NCBI GenBank assembly: GCA_014218235.1
Contig: CM024761.1
Span: forward strand, 92,625,648 to 92,689,647
Source: Colocasia esculenta
Taxonomy: Eukaryota; Streptophyta; Magnoliopsida; Alismatales; Araceae
DNA length: 64,000 nucleotides
Direction of reading: 5' to 3'
Shown: positions 1-10,147 of the stretch, one piece after another
Position numbering within the stretch: position 1 is the stretch's first letter
How the letters are laid out: each line of letters starts with the position of its first letter
Program-made: the position numbers and the translations under genes
The notes under the pieces: generated by a model
Told to the model about the DNA's origin: nothing
The model's database searches: none
Seen by the model: the letters and a program-made list of their open reading frames with translations, nothing else

Positions 1-50
1 GGCCAGTCATCCAAGACACCAGACAGAAATCCGAGAATCCGAGTCTTATA
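1..50 (-). repeat. LARD-1 3' LTR, terminal 50 bp only
   Basis: The first 50 bases match the right edge of the complete LTR at 9109-9157 with a few substitutions. The terminal CA of the complete copy reads TA here, a C-to-T change. The rest of this LTR lies left of the window. Confidence 0.8.
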
Positions 51-64
51 TCCTGCCCCCCTTA
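51..64 (-). other. LARD-1 polypurine tract
   Basis: On the minus strand this reads AAGGGGGGCAGGA directly before the LTR start. It is a purine run in the position and orientation expected for plus-strand primer synthesis. Confidence 0.7.
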
Positions 65-153
65 AAACAATTTCATAGTCAAAATTTAAGGCACGCCTAA
101 AAGATCCCGAGACACGAAACGAAGCACAGGGAGTAAACGTAAGACCAATGCGA

Positions 154-1040
154 TTAAGCCACTAAGTCTCAACATGACTTCATCGTGACAACAATCGCAT
201 AGCCAAACATGTGCAGAGCACATAAAGTGCCGGTGCGAAGAGCCAGTAAGTCTCACCATGACCTCATCGTGGCAACAACCACACCGCCAAACGCGCGTGG
301 GTACACGAAGCCGGAAAATCAACGACTCAGACAACGGGCTCCAAACACATGGGGAGCACACAACTAAAAACCCAATGGCTTACAACACGCTCCAAACGCG
401 TGTGGAGCACCAAGCTGAGAAGCCAACGGCCCACTCCAGCCACACGTGGGGTGTCCAAATGGAACGACAACCCCACAGGTGCTGAGCAATGCCAAGACCG
501 ACCTGAACAACATAAAATGCCAGCCAAAAACTGCACAACTACAGCCACCAACAAACCCCGCTATTAGGACCAGCCAACCAACAACTCACTCTGTCGCTAG
601 CAAAACCCGACAGAGGACGCGGTTGCCGACAACAACACGAGAATTTCCGATCAACAACTCACTCTATCGCCAGCGAAACCTGACAAAGTACACAGTTGCT
701 GACAACAACCAGGAAAAATGCCTGAGAGTCAAGCACAACACTTAGGGGAACAGCTTCACGCTACTAGCAGCAGCTAGCATCGGTCACCAGCCCAACCGAG
801 AAGCCACGCGAGCGACGAGAACCATAGGAACATCATGCTTGCAAAGGATCCGCAACACACGGAACGATGTCCATCGCCACCGCTAGGTCTCACCCAGACC
901 TTCCTCACGGTTCAACATGGACAACAAACGCACGCGGAGAAACCTCAACATGCAAAAAAAGTATCCATTGTCACCACTAGGTCTCACCCAGACCTTCCTC
1001 GTGGTCCGACAAGGACACCAAACGCACGTGGAGCCACAAG
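154..1040. repeat. Degenerate short tandem duplications in the LARD-1 internal region
   Basis: Successive local duplications are visible: a unit of about 85 bp at 154-215 and 240-295 (shared words AAGTCTCA..ATGAC.TCATCGTG), one of about 68 bp at 583 and 651 (CAACAACTCACTCT), and one of about 95 bp at 880 and 975 (AGGTCTCACCCAGACCTTCC). The plus strand is rich in A and C and poor in T throughout. No coding potential is evident. Confidence 0.6.
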
Positions 1041-1422
1041 ACTAGGAAACCACATGCCCCACAACGTGACACATCGCAACAGAAGCATAGAAGACTGTTG
1101 AGCAACTACCCCTAAGAAAATCTAAGATTTTAGTTTACCATAATATCATGGTTTTGCTATGACAAAATCTTTAAAAGACTTTCCATAAATTAAATATCTA
1201 TTTTACTTATCACAAAAAAATTATCTTGGACAAATTCTATCTCGAAAATTTTCTAAGTCCACAAGCTCCCTCTATGTCATACTGAATTCGACTTATGACT
1301 CCGACTATCATCTCGGACTCCCTTAGAATCGAAGTCTAAATAACCTAGAAAATTTTCTAAGTTCACACTACTATATACTATTCGACTGTCAACTTCAACT
1401 CTTATAGTCGAATGTTTCTTCT

Positions 1423-1583
1423 GAAGTCGAATTATACTTTCTTCTGAAGTCGAATTATACTTTTTTTTGAAGTCGAATTATACTTTCTTTTGAAGTCGAA
1501 TCATACTTTCTTCTGAATTCAAATTATACTTTCTTTTGAAGTTGAATTATACTTTCTTCTGAAGTCGAATCTTTCTTTGACTC
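1423..1583 (+). repeat. Seven-copy 23-bp tandem array in the solo LTR
   Basis: Units of the form GAAGTCGAATTATAC plus a TC-rich tail repeat at exactly 23-bp steps. The GTCGA core (or a one-base variant) occurs at 1426, 1449, 1472, 1495, 1518, 1541 and 1564. Further GTCGAA/GACTCCGACT words flank the array. Its place upstream of the TATA box suggests an enhancer-type repeat; function is inferred. Confidence 0.85.
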
Positions 1584-2386
1584 CGACTCATTAATACCTT
1601 CTTCAGAAGTTGAATGGTAACCTTTTTTGAAGTCGAATCTATTCTTGACTCCAACTCATGAAGTCAAAAAACAGTCTCTTCTAGAGCCGAATTGCTAACT
1701 CTTATATCCGACTTAACTTGACAATTCTGTACTTATGGTTTTATGAAAATCTCCAGTCTAACAACTCTCATAATATTGTTTGCTTATCATGCTTGATATA
1801 ACTTTGTGTTGATTGAATGCATATTTTAATATTACCATCTGAGTGTCATTTTTTTATTATTTTTCTGACATGTTCAAATAAACTATACTTACAATATTCA
1901 TCTAAACTTGTTCAAATTATTTCTGCAACTTTTGTTTAAACTGAACCTTTTGCCTCATGTCTTTGCTCCGGATTTTCTTGAATACAAAAGATATGTCACA
2001 TTTATTATGCTTCAGGTGCATGGGTATCTAACAAGCTCACCTACCACTGATAGATCCATACCTTCCTTTTTAGCATAACTGTCTGTCTCTTGTTTTGTGG
2101 TCTGAAAGCATGCCTATACGAGGTTTCCATGCTTTTCTTATTCTTCTCTGACTCACCTACCTCAAAAGCATGGAGGTGCTCTCTTTCTTTTTGTCTTGTC
2201 CTTGCTACAGACATTTATTGAAGCATGTTTTTAGCAAGGAGCTTTCACAGTCCACTTAATGAGAAGCCTACCTTCTAGCTGTGAAGCTACAACTCTCATA
2301 TGAAGACATTGGAAAGAAGCAAAGAAGCAGAAGAACCCATGGATAACAAACTTAGCAAAGCCCAAAGGATCCTAGATCTCTTCTCA

Positions 2387-2447
2387 AACGGCCAGATTTC
2401 CAACGGCCATTTTTCAAACGGCTACATTCTTCTGAAGACTATAAAAG
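2387..2447 (+). promoter_or_regulatory. Putative LTR core promoter: three MSA-like AACGGC sites plus TATA box
   Basis: AACGGC occurs at 2387, 2402 and 2417, exactly 15 bp apart. The middle copy sits in TCCAACGGCCA (2399-2409), a full match to the plant mitosis-specific activator consensus bound by MYB3R factors. TATAAAAG follows at 2440-2447. Motif matches are direct observation; cell-cycle control is inference. Confidence 0.55.
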
Positions 2448-3187
2448 AAGCCGAAGTTTCAAAGGAGAGGACATACATAGAGAATTGCAACTCTAGTGAG
2501 TTCAACACTTAGAATTTCTCACAAGCCTGAAATCTCTCAGGCCTTCTTCCAAGCCACAAGTTGGAGAGCTCCACTTTTAGCAAAATTCTCAGCTCCCTTT
2601 GGTTCCACAGAAGTCTTGTGTCTGGGTGGCATATGTAATTGTATACATTTGTGAAGTCCACCCTGCTCATTCAGAAAGGATTTGAGTTACAACTCCAATT
2701 TGTTAGCCTTTCTGAATTGTGTGTGTCTTTGCTCATTCTTGAAGCAAACACACAAGAGTCCTTTTATTTTCATCTTCTCTGTAATTTCTGTAGGAAGTGT
2801 GTTCTTGCTTTGCCCCTCTTGTGAAGTGAAGGCCTTGTGTAAGGTAGTTCTTTTGTACCCCTATTTAGGGAAGACTTGCTTGGGAGCAAGTGGGTTTGTA
2901 TTACCTCTCAAGGGTGAGAGAAGGCCAAGTTATTGGTAGTTAGTGAAAATCTCAAGTAGTTGGCTTGAGGACTGGACGTAGGACTTCCATTTGGGAAGGG
3001 CCGAACCATAATAAATCTCTTTGTTCATTTGTGTGATTGTCTCCGCCTAGTTTACACTTGAATCACACACCACACTAAGTACTAGCAAATTTATTTAGTG
3101 TTGTGACATTTCAAAGAAATTTTTTAAAAGTTAAGAAGTCCCATTCACCCCCCTCTAGGACTTCTCTTGTGCCATTTCGATCCAACA

Positions 3188-6100
3188 AAGATGTCTGAGG
3201 TTAAGCCGAAACTGAGCATCTCACAACGTCGACAAACCACGTGGTCGAGTACTAGCAAGTCAATAGGCCTCACTATTGCCAGACAAACCGACAAGAGACT
3301 CCGCCATCGGCTTACAGACTCACCAACACCACGCAAAACCTGAGAACCAATGAAGAGTTGGCAGCACACCCGCCATGCGCACACAGCGCTCAACGCGGGT
3401 ACCAACGTGCCAACCACCAGAAAGATGCACAACCACACGGGAACCGAAACAACTGCAGAGGTCGAGGGCAACACGTTGACCTCAGAGGGACCCAGACCAA
3501 AGTAGGGTACCATAACCGAACACACTCGCTCCCAAAGCGAGAGGGAAAACCTAGACACAGGCCACAACCAAAGTCTAGCGTACCACCGATAGGGCTACCT
3601 AGACAAGGCAAAGCAGTCACCCCACAGCGGTAATGGTACAACCACAAGGCATAGGCTAGCACACGTGTCCCAGAGGTGGAAAGCTCAACGCCTCCAACAC
3701 CAAGCAAAGTCGTGAAACGACACTCAAATCTCATGAACAGGCACATGACACAACACGTGGTGCTATCACAAGCACCAGGAGCCACGCAAGGTACAGCACA
3801 ATGCACCAAGGATCCAGACGGCACAAAACCAAAACACTCGAGCACGAGCACACGGTGCTACCACAAGCACCAAAACTAAGTAAAGTGCAACACAGGTGCA
3901 CTAGCGGCCGAAACAACACAGGCTAACAGAAATGACTCTTCACCAGAGACCCGCCAAAAGCCACATGCAAAGAACCACAAGCCTGAAAGGGCACAACAAG
4001 CCATGCCGGCCCCAGCCCTTGAGGCACAAAAACATGAAGCATCGAAAAACGCTCAAGGTGCAGCACACACAATAGCACCAACGGCCTGAGACGACACAGG
4101 GCCCACCGAAGGGGACACTCCACCAGTGACCCGCAAGAGAAGTGCACGGAAAGCTGACAACATCAAGAGCACAACAACCACGTTGGCTCCAAAAAGCACA
4201 CCAAAACACGGAGCACCGACTCTGCCGCACGAGAAGCAAAAGACCACATTGACTCCCTGGCACGCAAGAGCAAGAAGCACCACCTCTATCGCGACCGATA
4301 GAGAGGCCAAACACAAAAACGATGACACGAAAAGCCTCTAAGGCACAAGCCGAGGCACAATCGAGCATACACTGGAAGAACGCTTGCACGTGCAAGCCAA
4401 GCAAGAAATGCACAGCGGAACAATGCTTACGCAAGCAACCCAATAGAAAACGGTACTACCTCGCACTAAACCAACACGGACCCAATGCCCCAATTGTCCA
4501 GGCAGGTAGCAAGAAACCATCACAACGTCAAACGGCACTAACAGGTCCACCGACCCACAGTGCCACAAGGAAACGTCGGTATGAGGGGAGCAACCAACTC
4601 AACCCAACCCAAAAACAACTCAAGGGAGGATGACTCCACAAGAAGGTCGCAACGACGCGCACCCTGGCAACATAACACCACAGTGGAGCATCGCCACCCT
4701 GAGCAACCAACGGAAAGCAGAGGAAGGAGACACACACAACGAGTCTCTTCCACACACCTGAGGGAAAAACCACAACGCAAGACTGATGCTTCCACAAGAA
4801 GCACAGCCAGCCAAACACCCACTACACTCACCAGACCACCATCTAGGAGAGCACGCCGGGCACAGGAAAACAAAACAAACCATCCGAGCCACGGGGACAC
4901 ACACAGTCCTACTGGCGCAAATGAGAAACTTGGAAACAAACAACGAGACAAGCTGGCCAACGCAGCAGCCAGATGCACAGTCAAGGGCACCACACCTTGA
5001 CCGACAACACCCAAGCAGACTGTAACACAGATAGTCCAACCAACAACAATGACAGCTCATCTCTACAGAGAGAGAGAGCAGCGACTATGACCAAAACAAA
5101 CACAGGGCAGCTTTGGGGAGAACCTCCACCAAAAGTGCCAAGAGCTGTCCTGGGAGAACCTCACCAGAACGCAGCCCAACCAAACGACACACTTCGAACC
5201 ATAGGAGCAGCACAACGGTGGCCCGAAATGAGCACATAGCACTCCTGGGAAGAACCTCCGCCATAAACGACAAAGGGCGATCCTAGGAGGAACCTTCACC
5301 AGAACGCACAACCCGAACGGCCAACCAACACGGACCATCAGAGAGAACACTGCAGCAAGTAGAAGCAATGCAAGCCAGTCTTGGGAGAACCTCCACCAGA
5401 ACCACCAAGGCACAGTTCTGGGAAAACCCACTGGAACGCACTAGCCAAACCAACAGCACATCTCAAACCTTGAGGCAGCACCGCAACAGCAGAAACGAAC
5501 ATAGAACAGTCCTGAGAGAAACCCTTACTAGGACAACAACAAACGGTTCTAGGAAACCTCACCAGAATACAGGGCAACCAAGCGATGCACCTCAACCCAG
5601 AGGGCAACACAACAACAACCAGAAACGAGCACAACACAGTTCTGGGGAAACCTCACTTTCGCCAGAACCAACAGAGAAAGACTCTGGGAGCACCTCACCA
5701 AAGCTCACAACTAGCCAGTGCCAGGCCGACAACAACCACAGGCAAGTGTCGTAGCGCTCAATCAGTGATGCAACACAACACACAGAACATCTGCTTAGCT
5801 TGAGCAACAACGCCGACCAAGCAGAGCACAGCGCACAACCGCGCACAGACAAGAGACCACACACAAGACCAACACAGCACACACCCCAACAATAGGGGAC
5901 AAACGAAAGGCATGGACACTTCGACTGGTTCCACAGACAACAACCCTGCACCGGTGAATGCCACACAACACGCAGGCTCTCTTAGCAACAGCGGCACACA
6001 CACACCCAAATGCGCTGAAAACGACCAGGAGCACCGCACCTGGACTTGCCTGCAACCGTCCCCTACATGGGAAGACCACTGCCATCAAGTCCACTGCCAA

Positions 6101-6330
6101 TCGCGCCACCACGGCACGAACACGCCGAGTGACCACACTCGCCACGCGCGCGACATAGCAACAACTGCAACCCACTTGCAGCACGCACATGAACCCTGCA
6201 GGGAAGGCGCACACCTGCAAAACAATTGAAAGCACAAGCCTAACACTCGTCGGACGGTGTCAACAGCGTACTAGTACCTTTCTTTGAGACTGTTATAGTT
6301 ATTACTTCCTTACAAATCTCAGTAGACCCA
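3188..6330 (-). other. LARD-1 internal region, non-coding
   Basis: About 3.1 kb of A/C-rich (plus strand), T-poor sequence made of degenerate short repeats built from words such as CACAAGCACCA, GGCACAA and CGACAACA. Long open frames exist on the minus strand, but they are V/C/L/W-rich, overlap in several frames, and look like a by-product of the base skew, not genes. Nothing else is recognised. Confidence 0.6.
5100..5720. repeat. Degenerate tandem array around GGGAGAACCTCACCAGAA
   Basis: The word CTGGGAGAACCTCACCAGAA and close variants recur about ten times between 5100 and 5700, at irregular spacings of roughly 40-80 bp. The intervening sequence ends in ACGAGCACA or ACGAACACA. It looks like an old tandem expansion inside the LARD-1 internal region. 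Confidence 0.65.
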
Positions 6331-6345
6331 CGCTCTGATACCAAC
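6331..6345 (-). other. LARD-1 primer-binding site (initiator tRNA-Met type)
   Basis: On the minus strand the bases directly after the LTR end read GTTGGTATCAGAGCG, which contains TGGTATCAGAGC, complementary to the 3' end of plant initiator tRNA-Met. Confidence 0.85.
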
Positions 6346-7954
6346 TGTAACGACCTGACCTCCCGGACCCCCGCCAGGGACCCCGAAGTTCCCGTTGCCA
6401 CCCACGAATTCGAAGACCTAGAAGGGTTATAAGAAATAGTCTAGTGAGATATGTACTGAATCTAAATAACAATAACAATATAACAACTGTACAACGTGTC
6501 CCAAGTAAAAGCACATGTACAAGAAGAAAGGTGCAGTCCTTAAGGGGCATACCCCGAGAACTTGCAAAGCACAACTCTCAACTCACTCAGGTACAAGAGC
6601 TCACAACACTCGCTCTCACTGCTGCTGACAACACACAGCGCCACAGCCACCTCCGCAACCCATCCGACATCGAGCTCCCGCGACAACGAGCCCCTAGCTG
6701 AAGGAAGGGGGGGTGAGCCTCACGAACAAGGCTCAGTAGGGATTACCAGTCCCTCACCGGCCAGAGCAACATGAACTCCAAAAATAGGAAACTACCCTAG
6801 AAAGCTGTAAAGTGAGGAACACCTACAACAGGGTTCTACTAAGCAGCGGAACAGAACAGTGCAACGCCACGACCACCAACTAAGGTCGTGACACACACAC
6901 GACTCCCGTAGAAACCAACGGAGTTGGGCACAAAGCGGAAGCAACCCTCGGCACACCTGCCGAGACCACACAACAACTAGGTGAGAATGACATCTTACCA
7001 TAAGCACGGCCACCTCAGACCTCCACAAGGTCGAGGGCCGACAAACAGAACCACCCAGGACTCCGACACATCACAAGGTCGGGAAGCCACACGTGCCGGT
7101 GCCACCACGGACTGACGCCCTAGAATGGGACCACAGAACCGAGAGGACACTGAGCGGAAACCACTAGAAGCATGGGTCCGCACAAGGCCAGACCAACGAC
7201 GCCCACAGGGACTAGAGACAGCCAGGCTATAACCGCCGTGTAGGCTCAGGCAACAAGTCGTACTTGGAAACATCGTGAGGAAACATCGTCACAACAACAA
7301 CAACCAAGCCACCGCCGCTAGCAGCCAAGAGGGGGACATGCCACCCACGCCCTCTGCTCGCCAGCCTAGCTCCTGCCTCCCCTCTGCAGAAGAGCGAGGC
7401 AGAGCCGCCACAGAAACACACAAACGTACGCAACACCACAGCCTGGCCAAGCTGCGGCCCCACGCCTAGCACCACTATGTGGCTCCGGAACCAACGTAGA
7501 GAGAGGCACTGAGACAAAGGACTATTTGAGCCGAGCTGGGAAGAAAACACCTCAACAACCTCGGCATCCCGCCCTAGACAAGAGAGCTCTACAAATGACT
7601 CAGCGCTGCTGTCCAAACCTCATTTTCCCCTCCGCTCTAGAGTCTGCCAACTCAGCTACCAACTCAAGCACACTCGTAGCCCAGAGCACTCCCATAACAG
7701 GCTCCTTAGGATGGGGGTCCTAGGCAACGTAGACAACCTCTGAACGGGACAAACCTTCAAGTGCCAAGCACCGGGCGAATAGGCGGGGCAAGCACAACAA
7801 GAACCACGCCGAACCGGTGGCTTGTAACCCATGACAAGCCCAGCAAGGAAGAGGCACGCATAGACCCTCAAGAGGGTCGTTGGCCAACCAAGGCACGCAC
7901 GAGCAAGCCAGAACCTCAGAACACTACCAGAAGTACGAAAAGCCCGTCGCTCAG

Positions 7955-7991
7955 CTAATAATTGATTGACCGCTGGTCAATCAATTATTAG
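7955..7991. other. Perfect 37-bp palindrome
   Basis: Left arm CTAATAATTGATTGACC (7955-7971) and right arm GGTCAATCAATTATTAG (7975-7991) are exact reverse complements around a 3-bp centre. The arms are AT-rich inside otherwise GC-rich LTR sequence, so this may be a small independent insertion. Confidence 0.9.
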
Positions 7992-8254
7992 ACAGACGCG
8001 ACCCTCCTGGCACTGCCGCTAGGACAAGACCACGAAGGTGTCAGCTTCAGTCACTGAATGCAGCCAGGTAACCTGCCGCGTTCCCCACCTGAAGGTCCTG
8101 AGGGCAAGCCAGCCCTGGGGCACACGCCGACACCCCAACTAGAACCACGGAACACCCGAGGCACACACATGCACTGTCACATCCCCCTAGGCCATCGCGA
8201 TACCATCGCGACGGGGAAGAGCACTGCGATAGCAACCCTGTGGAGACGGGGCAA

Positions 8255-8344
8255 AGCATCGTGACAGCAAACCCTATCGCGACAGGAAAATGCGTCGCGA
8301 CAGCGATCGTTATCGCAACCGGCCAACGCGTCGCGATAAGGTCG
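8255..8344. repeat. 18-bp periodic TCGCGA array in the LARD-1 LTR
   Basis: TCGCGA or a one-base variant (TCGTGA, TCGCAA) falls at 8259, 8277, 8295, 8313 and 8331, exactly 18 bp apart, giving five units. More copies at irregular spacing lie at 8195 and 8206. A similar looser cluster occupies 8820-9060. Confidence 0.85.
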
Positions 8345-9072
8345 TGCCCGACCAGGCAGATGCCTCTTCTGGTGTCGCGACGCACACCGTGGTCGCAACA
8401 CCAGCAGAGAGGCAGACCCACGGGATGCTCCATCCCAGGGCTGCCCACAAGCCACACACATACCACACGAGGGAGGGGAGCATGGAGAAGCTGGAAACAC
8501 TATCTACAAACCCCGAGGGGCTCCCAATCCACCAGGATCAAGAAGGGTTCAAGCAATCCCTACCTTAAACGAAGAATGAACCCTAATAGGGCCCTTCATG
8601 TCGGATTGGCCACCTCCTCCTCGCTCCACGCAAGCTCCACGACGTCGGGACACCACGCACGGCCCTCCTCCTCGTCTGAAACACGCAAAGGGGAGAGGGG
8701 GAGGCGGAGCACCGCCGGAGGGGGAGAGGAGAGGGGAAAGAGGGAGAGAGGCGGAAGGGGTCGTCGGCCAAGGCCTTAAGCCTTCGGCACCCAAGACGTG
8801 ACGAGGCGATGCATCGCGTTAAGAACCTTAACACGACGGGTCAACGCACCGCGACAAGAACGCGTCCCCTAAGGACGCCGCGACAACGTGACAGGTCGTA
8901 CTGACACACCTGCCACCCTGACAGGTGTTGGACGACCGAAATGACAGAAAGCTGTCGCGACCTGTCGACCGGGCGCGATACGAAGACGTGACGGAGAAGT
9001 CGGGCGTGACAAGAACGCGATGCACACGCTCGTCGCGACAAGGATGACTGTCACGTCGCACACCCACGACGT

Positions 9073-9110
9073 GCCACTAACGCGTCACCCAGCCTGGACG
9101 CGTTAGTGGC
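9073..9110. other. Perfect 14-bp inverted repeat near the sense start of the LARD-1 LTR
   Basis: GCCACTAACGCGTC (9073-9086) and GACGCGTTAGTGGC (9097-9110) are exact reverse complements separated by 10 bp. In the sense orientation the hairpin starts about 47 bp inside the LTR. Confidence 0.9.
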
Positions 9111-9157
9111 CAGTCATCCAAGACACCGGACAGAAAGTCGAGAAGCCGGGTCTTACA

Positions 9158-10147
9158 CAATAATTCAGGGGGAGTTAAAGAATTCACTGATCTTTCTTAC
9201 ATCAGACCAAAAACAATTTAGTGGTTTGAAATTTTATGAATTTCAAATCTTTAACCATTAAATCTTCTGAAATCAACCCATAGTATATATTTAACAGTCT
9301 TAAAATATTCATCAAGTCCACATTCTTTTATTCTCTAAAATTCCAGAGTAATATGATCTCTTTGGTTGAATAGTTTCAAAATCAGTATTGTTTTTACACA
9401 TCTTTTGATAATTTGAGAAAGGCTGAGTGTGTATCCAACATTTAGTATCTAACAATATTAGTTCTCTCTTGGCAGAGCAATGACTTGCATACTGAGAAAC
9501 TGCAAACCTTCACAAAAGTGATGAGCTATGTATGTCATGAAGTGTCTTGCTATGTCTGCTCTAAGGGGTTCAATCAAAATGTTCAAATTAAATGTTAACT
9601 GAGTAACTGGGGATATTGGCGTCTGATAAATGTATATTCCCATGTCAAAAAGTTTACATCAACCCCTTGAGGAAGAATGATTAGTACTCTCAAGTAACCA
9701 GGGACTCCGGTGTGTAAAAAGTATGTGTACTTGTGTGAAAAAGATGTACTATATCTGACTGCTCATTACCCTTGCTTCAAGAAAAATACAATAAACAAAA
9801 ATGGTTAACACCTTGCCTAACTCGGATCCTCAAGAATGTTTAACTTCAATACTGGTTAGAATTTATCCTAGAGAAATTATTTTACAATTGCTGAGTAGGG
9901 TTTAAAAGAATGGATTGATACTGAATAGAGAATTTTAATTCTATTAAATTTACTTCAGGTTCTTCAGACATTTTAATGGTCAAACATTGACTAATACTTT
10001 TCAAACCATTAAACTTGAAAAAGGAAAGATGAAAAGAATTTGAAAGTGACATCTTTAACACATTAAAATCCCTGAACAACTGATAATCAAGTCATCTTTA
10101 TCATATTAAAGACTCTCTCTTTTCTCTTTTCACAAATTCTTGAACCA
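9158..10147 (+). other. SIRE-X spacer between pol and env-like region
   Basis: AT-rich non-coding sequence matching the equivalent spacer of SIRE-Y (about 19760-20760) in patches. It includes a PPT-like AGGGGGAG at 9167-9174 and a block near 9494-9545 that matches 20091-20145. No ORF is supported. Confidence 0.65.

Larger units (their letters stand above)
1096..3187 (+). mobile_element. Solo LTR (SIRE/Copia-like) nested in LARD-1
   Basis: The segment begins TGTTGAGCAA and ends TTCGATCCAACA, giving the TGTTG/CAACA inverted ends of an LTR. Near the end it carries the TTCACCCCCCTCTAGGACTTC signature seen before the 3' edge of SIRE-type LTRs. Flanking pentamers are AAGAC (1091-1095) and AAGAT (3188-3192), a target duplication with one change. 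No PBS, internal region or second LTR follows, so it is best read as a solo LTR left by LTR-LTR recombination. Its AT-rich composition contrasts sharply with the AC-rich host element. The orientation is set by the TATA box and the CCCCCC-TCTAG 3' signature. Confidence 0.75.
1..9157 (-). mobile_element. LARD-1: large non-coding (non-autonomous) LTR retrotransposon, 3' LTR mostly outside window
   Basis: Read on the minus strand, the element has a 5' LTR (9157 to 6346), a PBS (6345-6331), an internal region (6330 to 65), a PPT (64-51) and the first 50 bp of a 3' LTR. The sequence at 1-50 repeats 9109-9157, the outer edge of the complete LTR, and that match defines the boundaries. The internal region is about 4.2 kb once the nested solo LTR is removed. 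I find no Gag, protease, RT, RNase H or integrase motifs on either strand, so mobilisation would need proteins from another element. Its LTR termini (TGTAAGACCC... and ...GGTCGTTACA in sense) and its PBS match the CHR-A chromovirus family at the right of the window, a plausible helper. The right edge abuts SIRE-X sequence. The left target duplication is off-window, so insertion there cannot be confirmed. Confidence 0.78.
6346..9157 (-). repeat. LARD-1 5' LTR (2.8 kb)
   Basis: Bounded by TGTAACGACC (6346) and GTCTTACA (9157), with TG...CA ends in either orientation, and adjacent to the PBS. It is unusually long and GC-rich for an LTR. It contains a perfect palindrome (7955-7991), an 18-bp array (8255-8344), a purine-rich run (about 8683-8760), a dense TCGCGAC-type cluster (8820-9060) and a perfect hairpin (9073-9110). 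No ORF in it has recognisable homology. Confidence 0.8.

Noticed and set aside
3145..5060. Long minus-strand open frames (up to 167 codons) in the LARD-1 interior
   Set aside because: They overlap in several frames, are dominated by Val/Cys/Leu/Trp and follow from the A/C-rich, T-poor plus strand. No domain is recognisable.
8240..8779. 179-codon plus-strand frame in the LARD-1 LTR
   Set aside because: It is antisense to the element, encodes low-complexity Arg/Gly/Ser sequence from the GA-rich run and the 18-bp array, and has no known family.
8255..9060. CRISPR-like array
   Set aside because: Units are 18 bp without constant repeats and unique spacers, and the DNA is plant nuclear.
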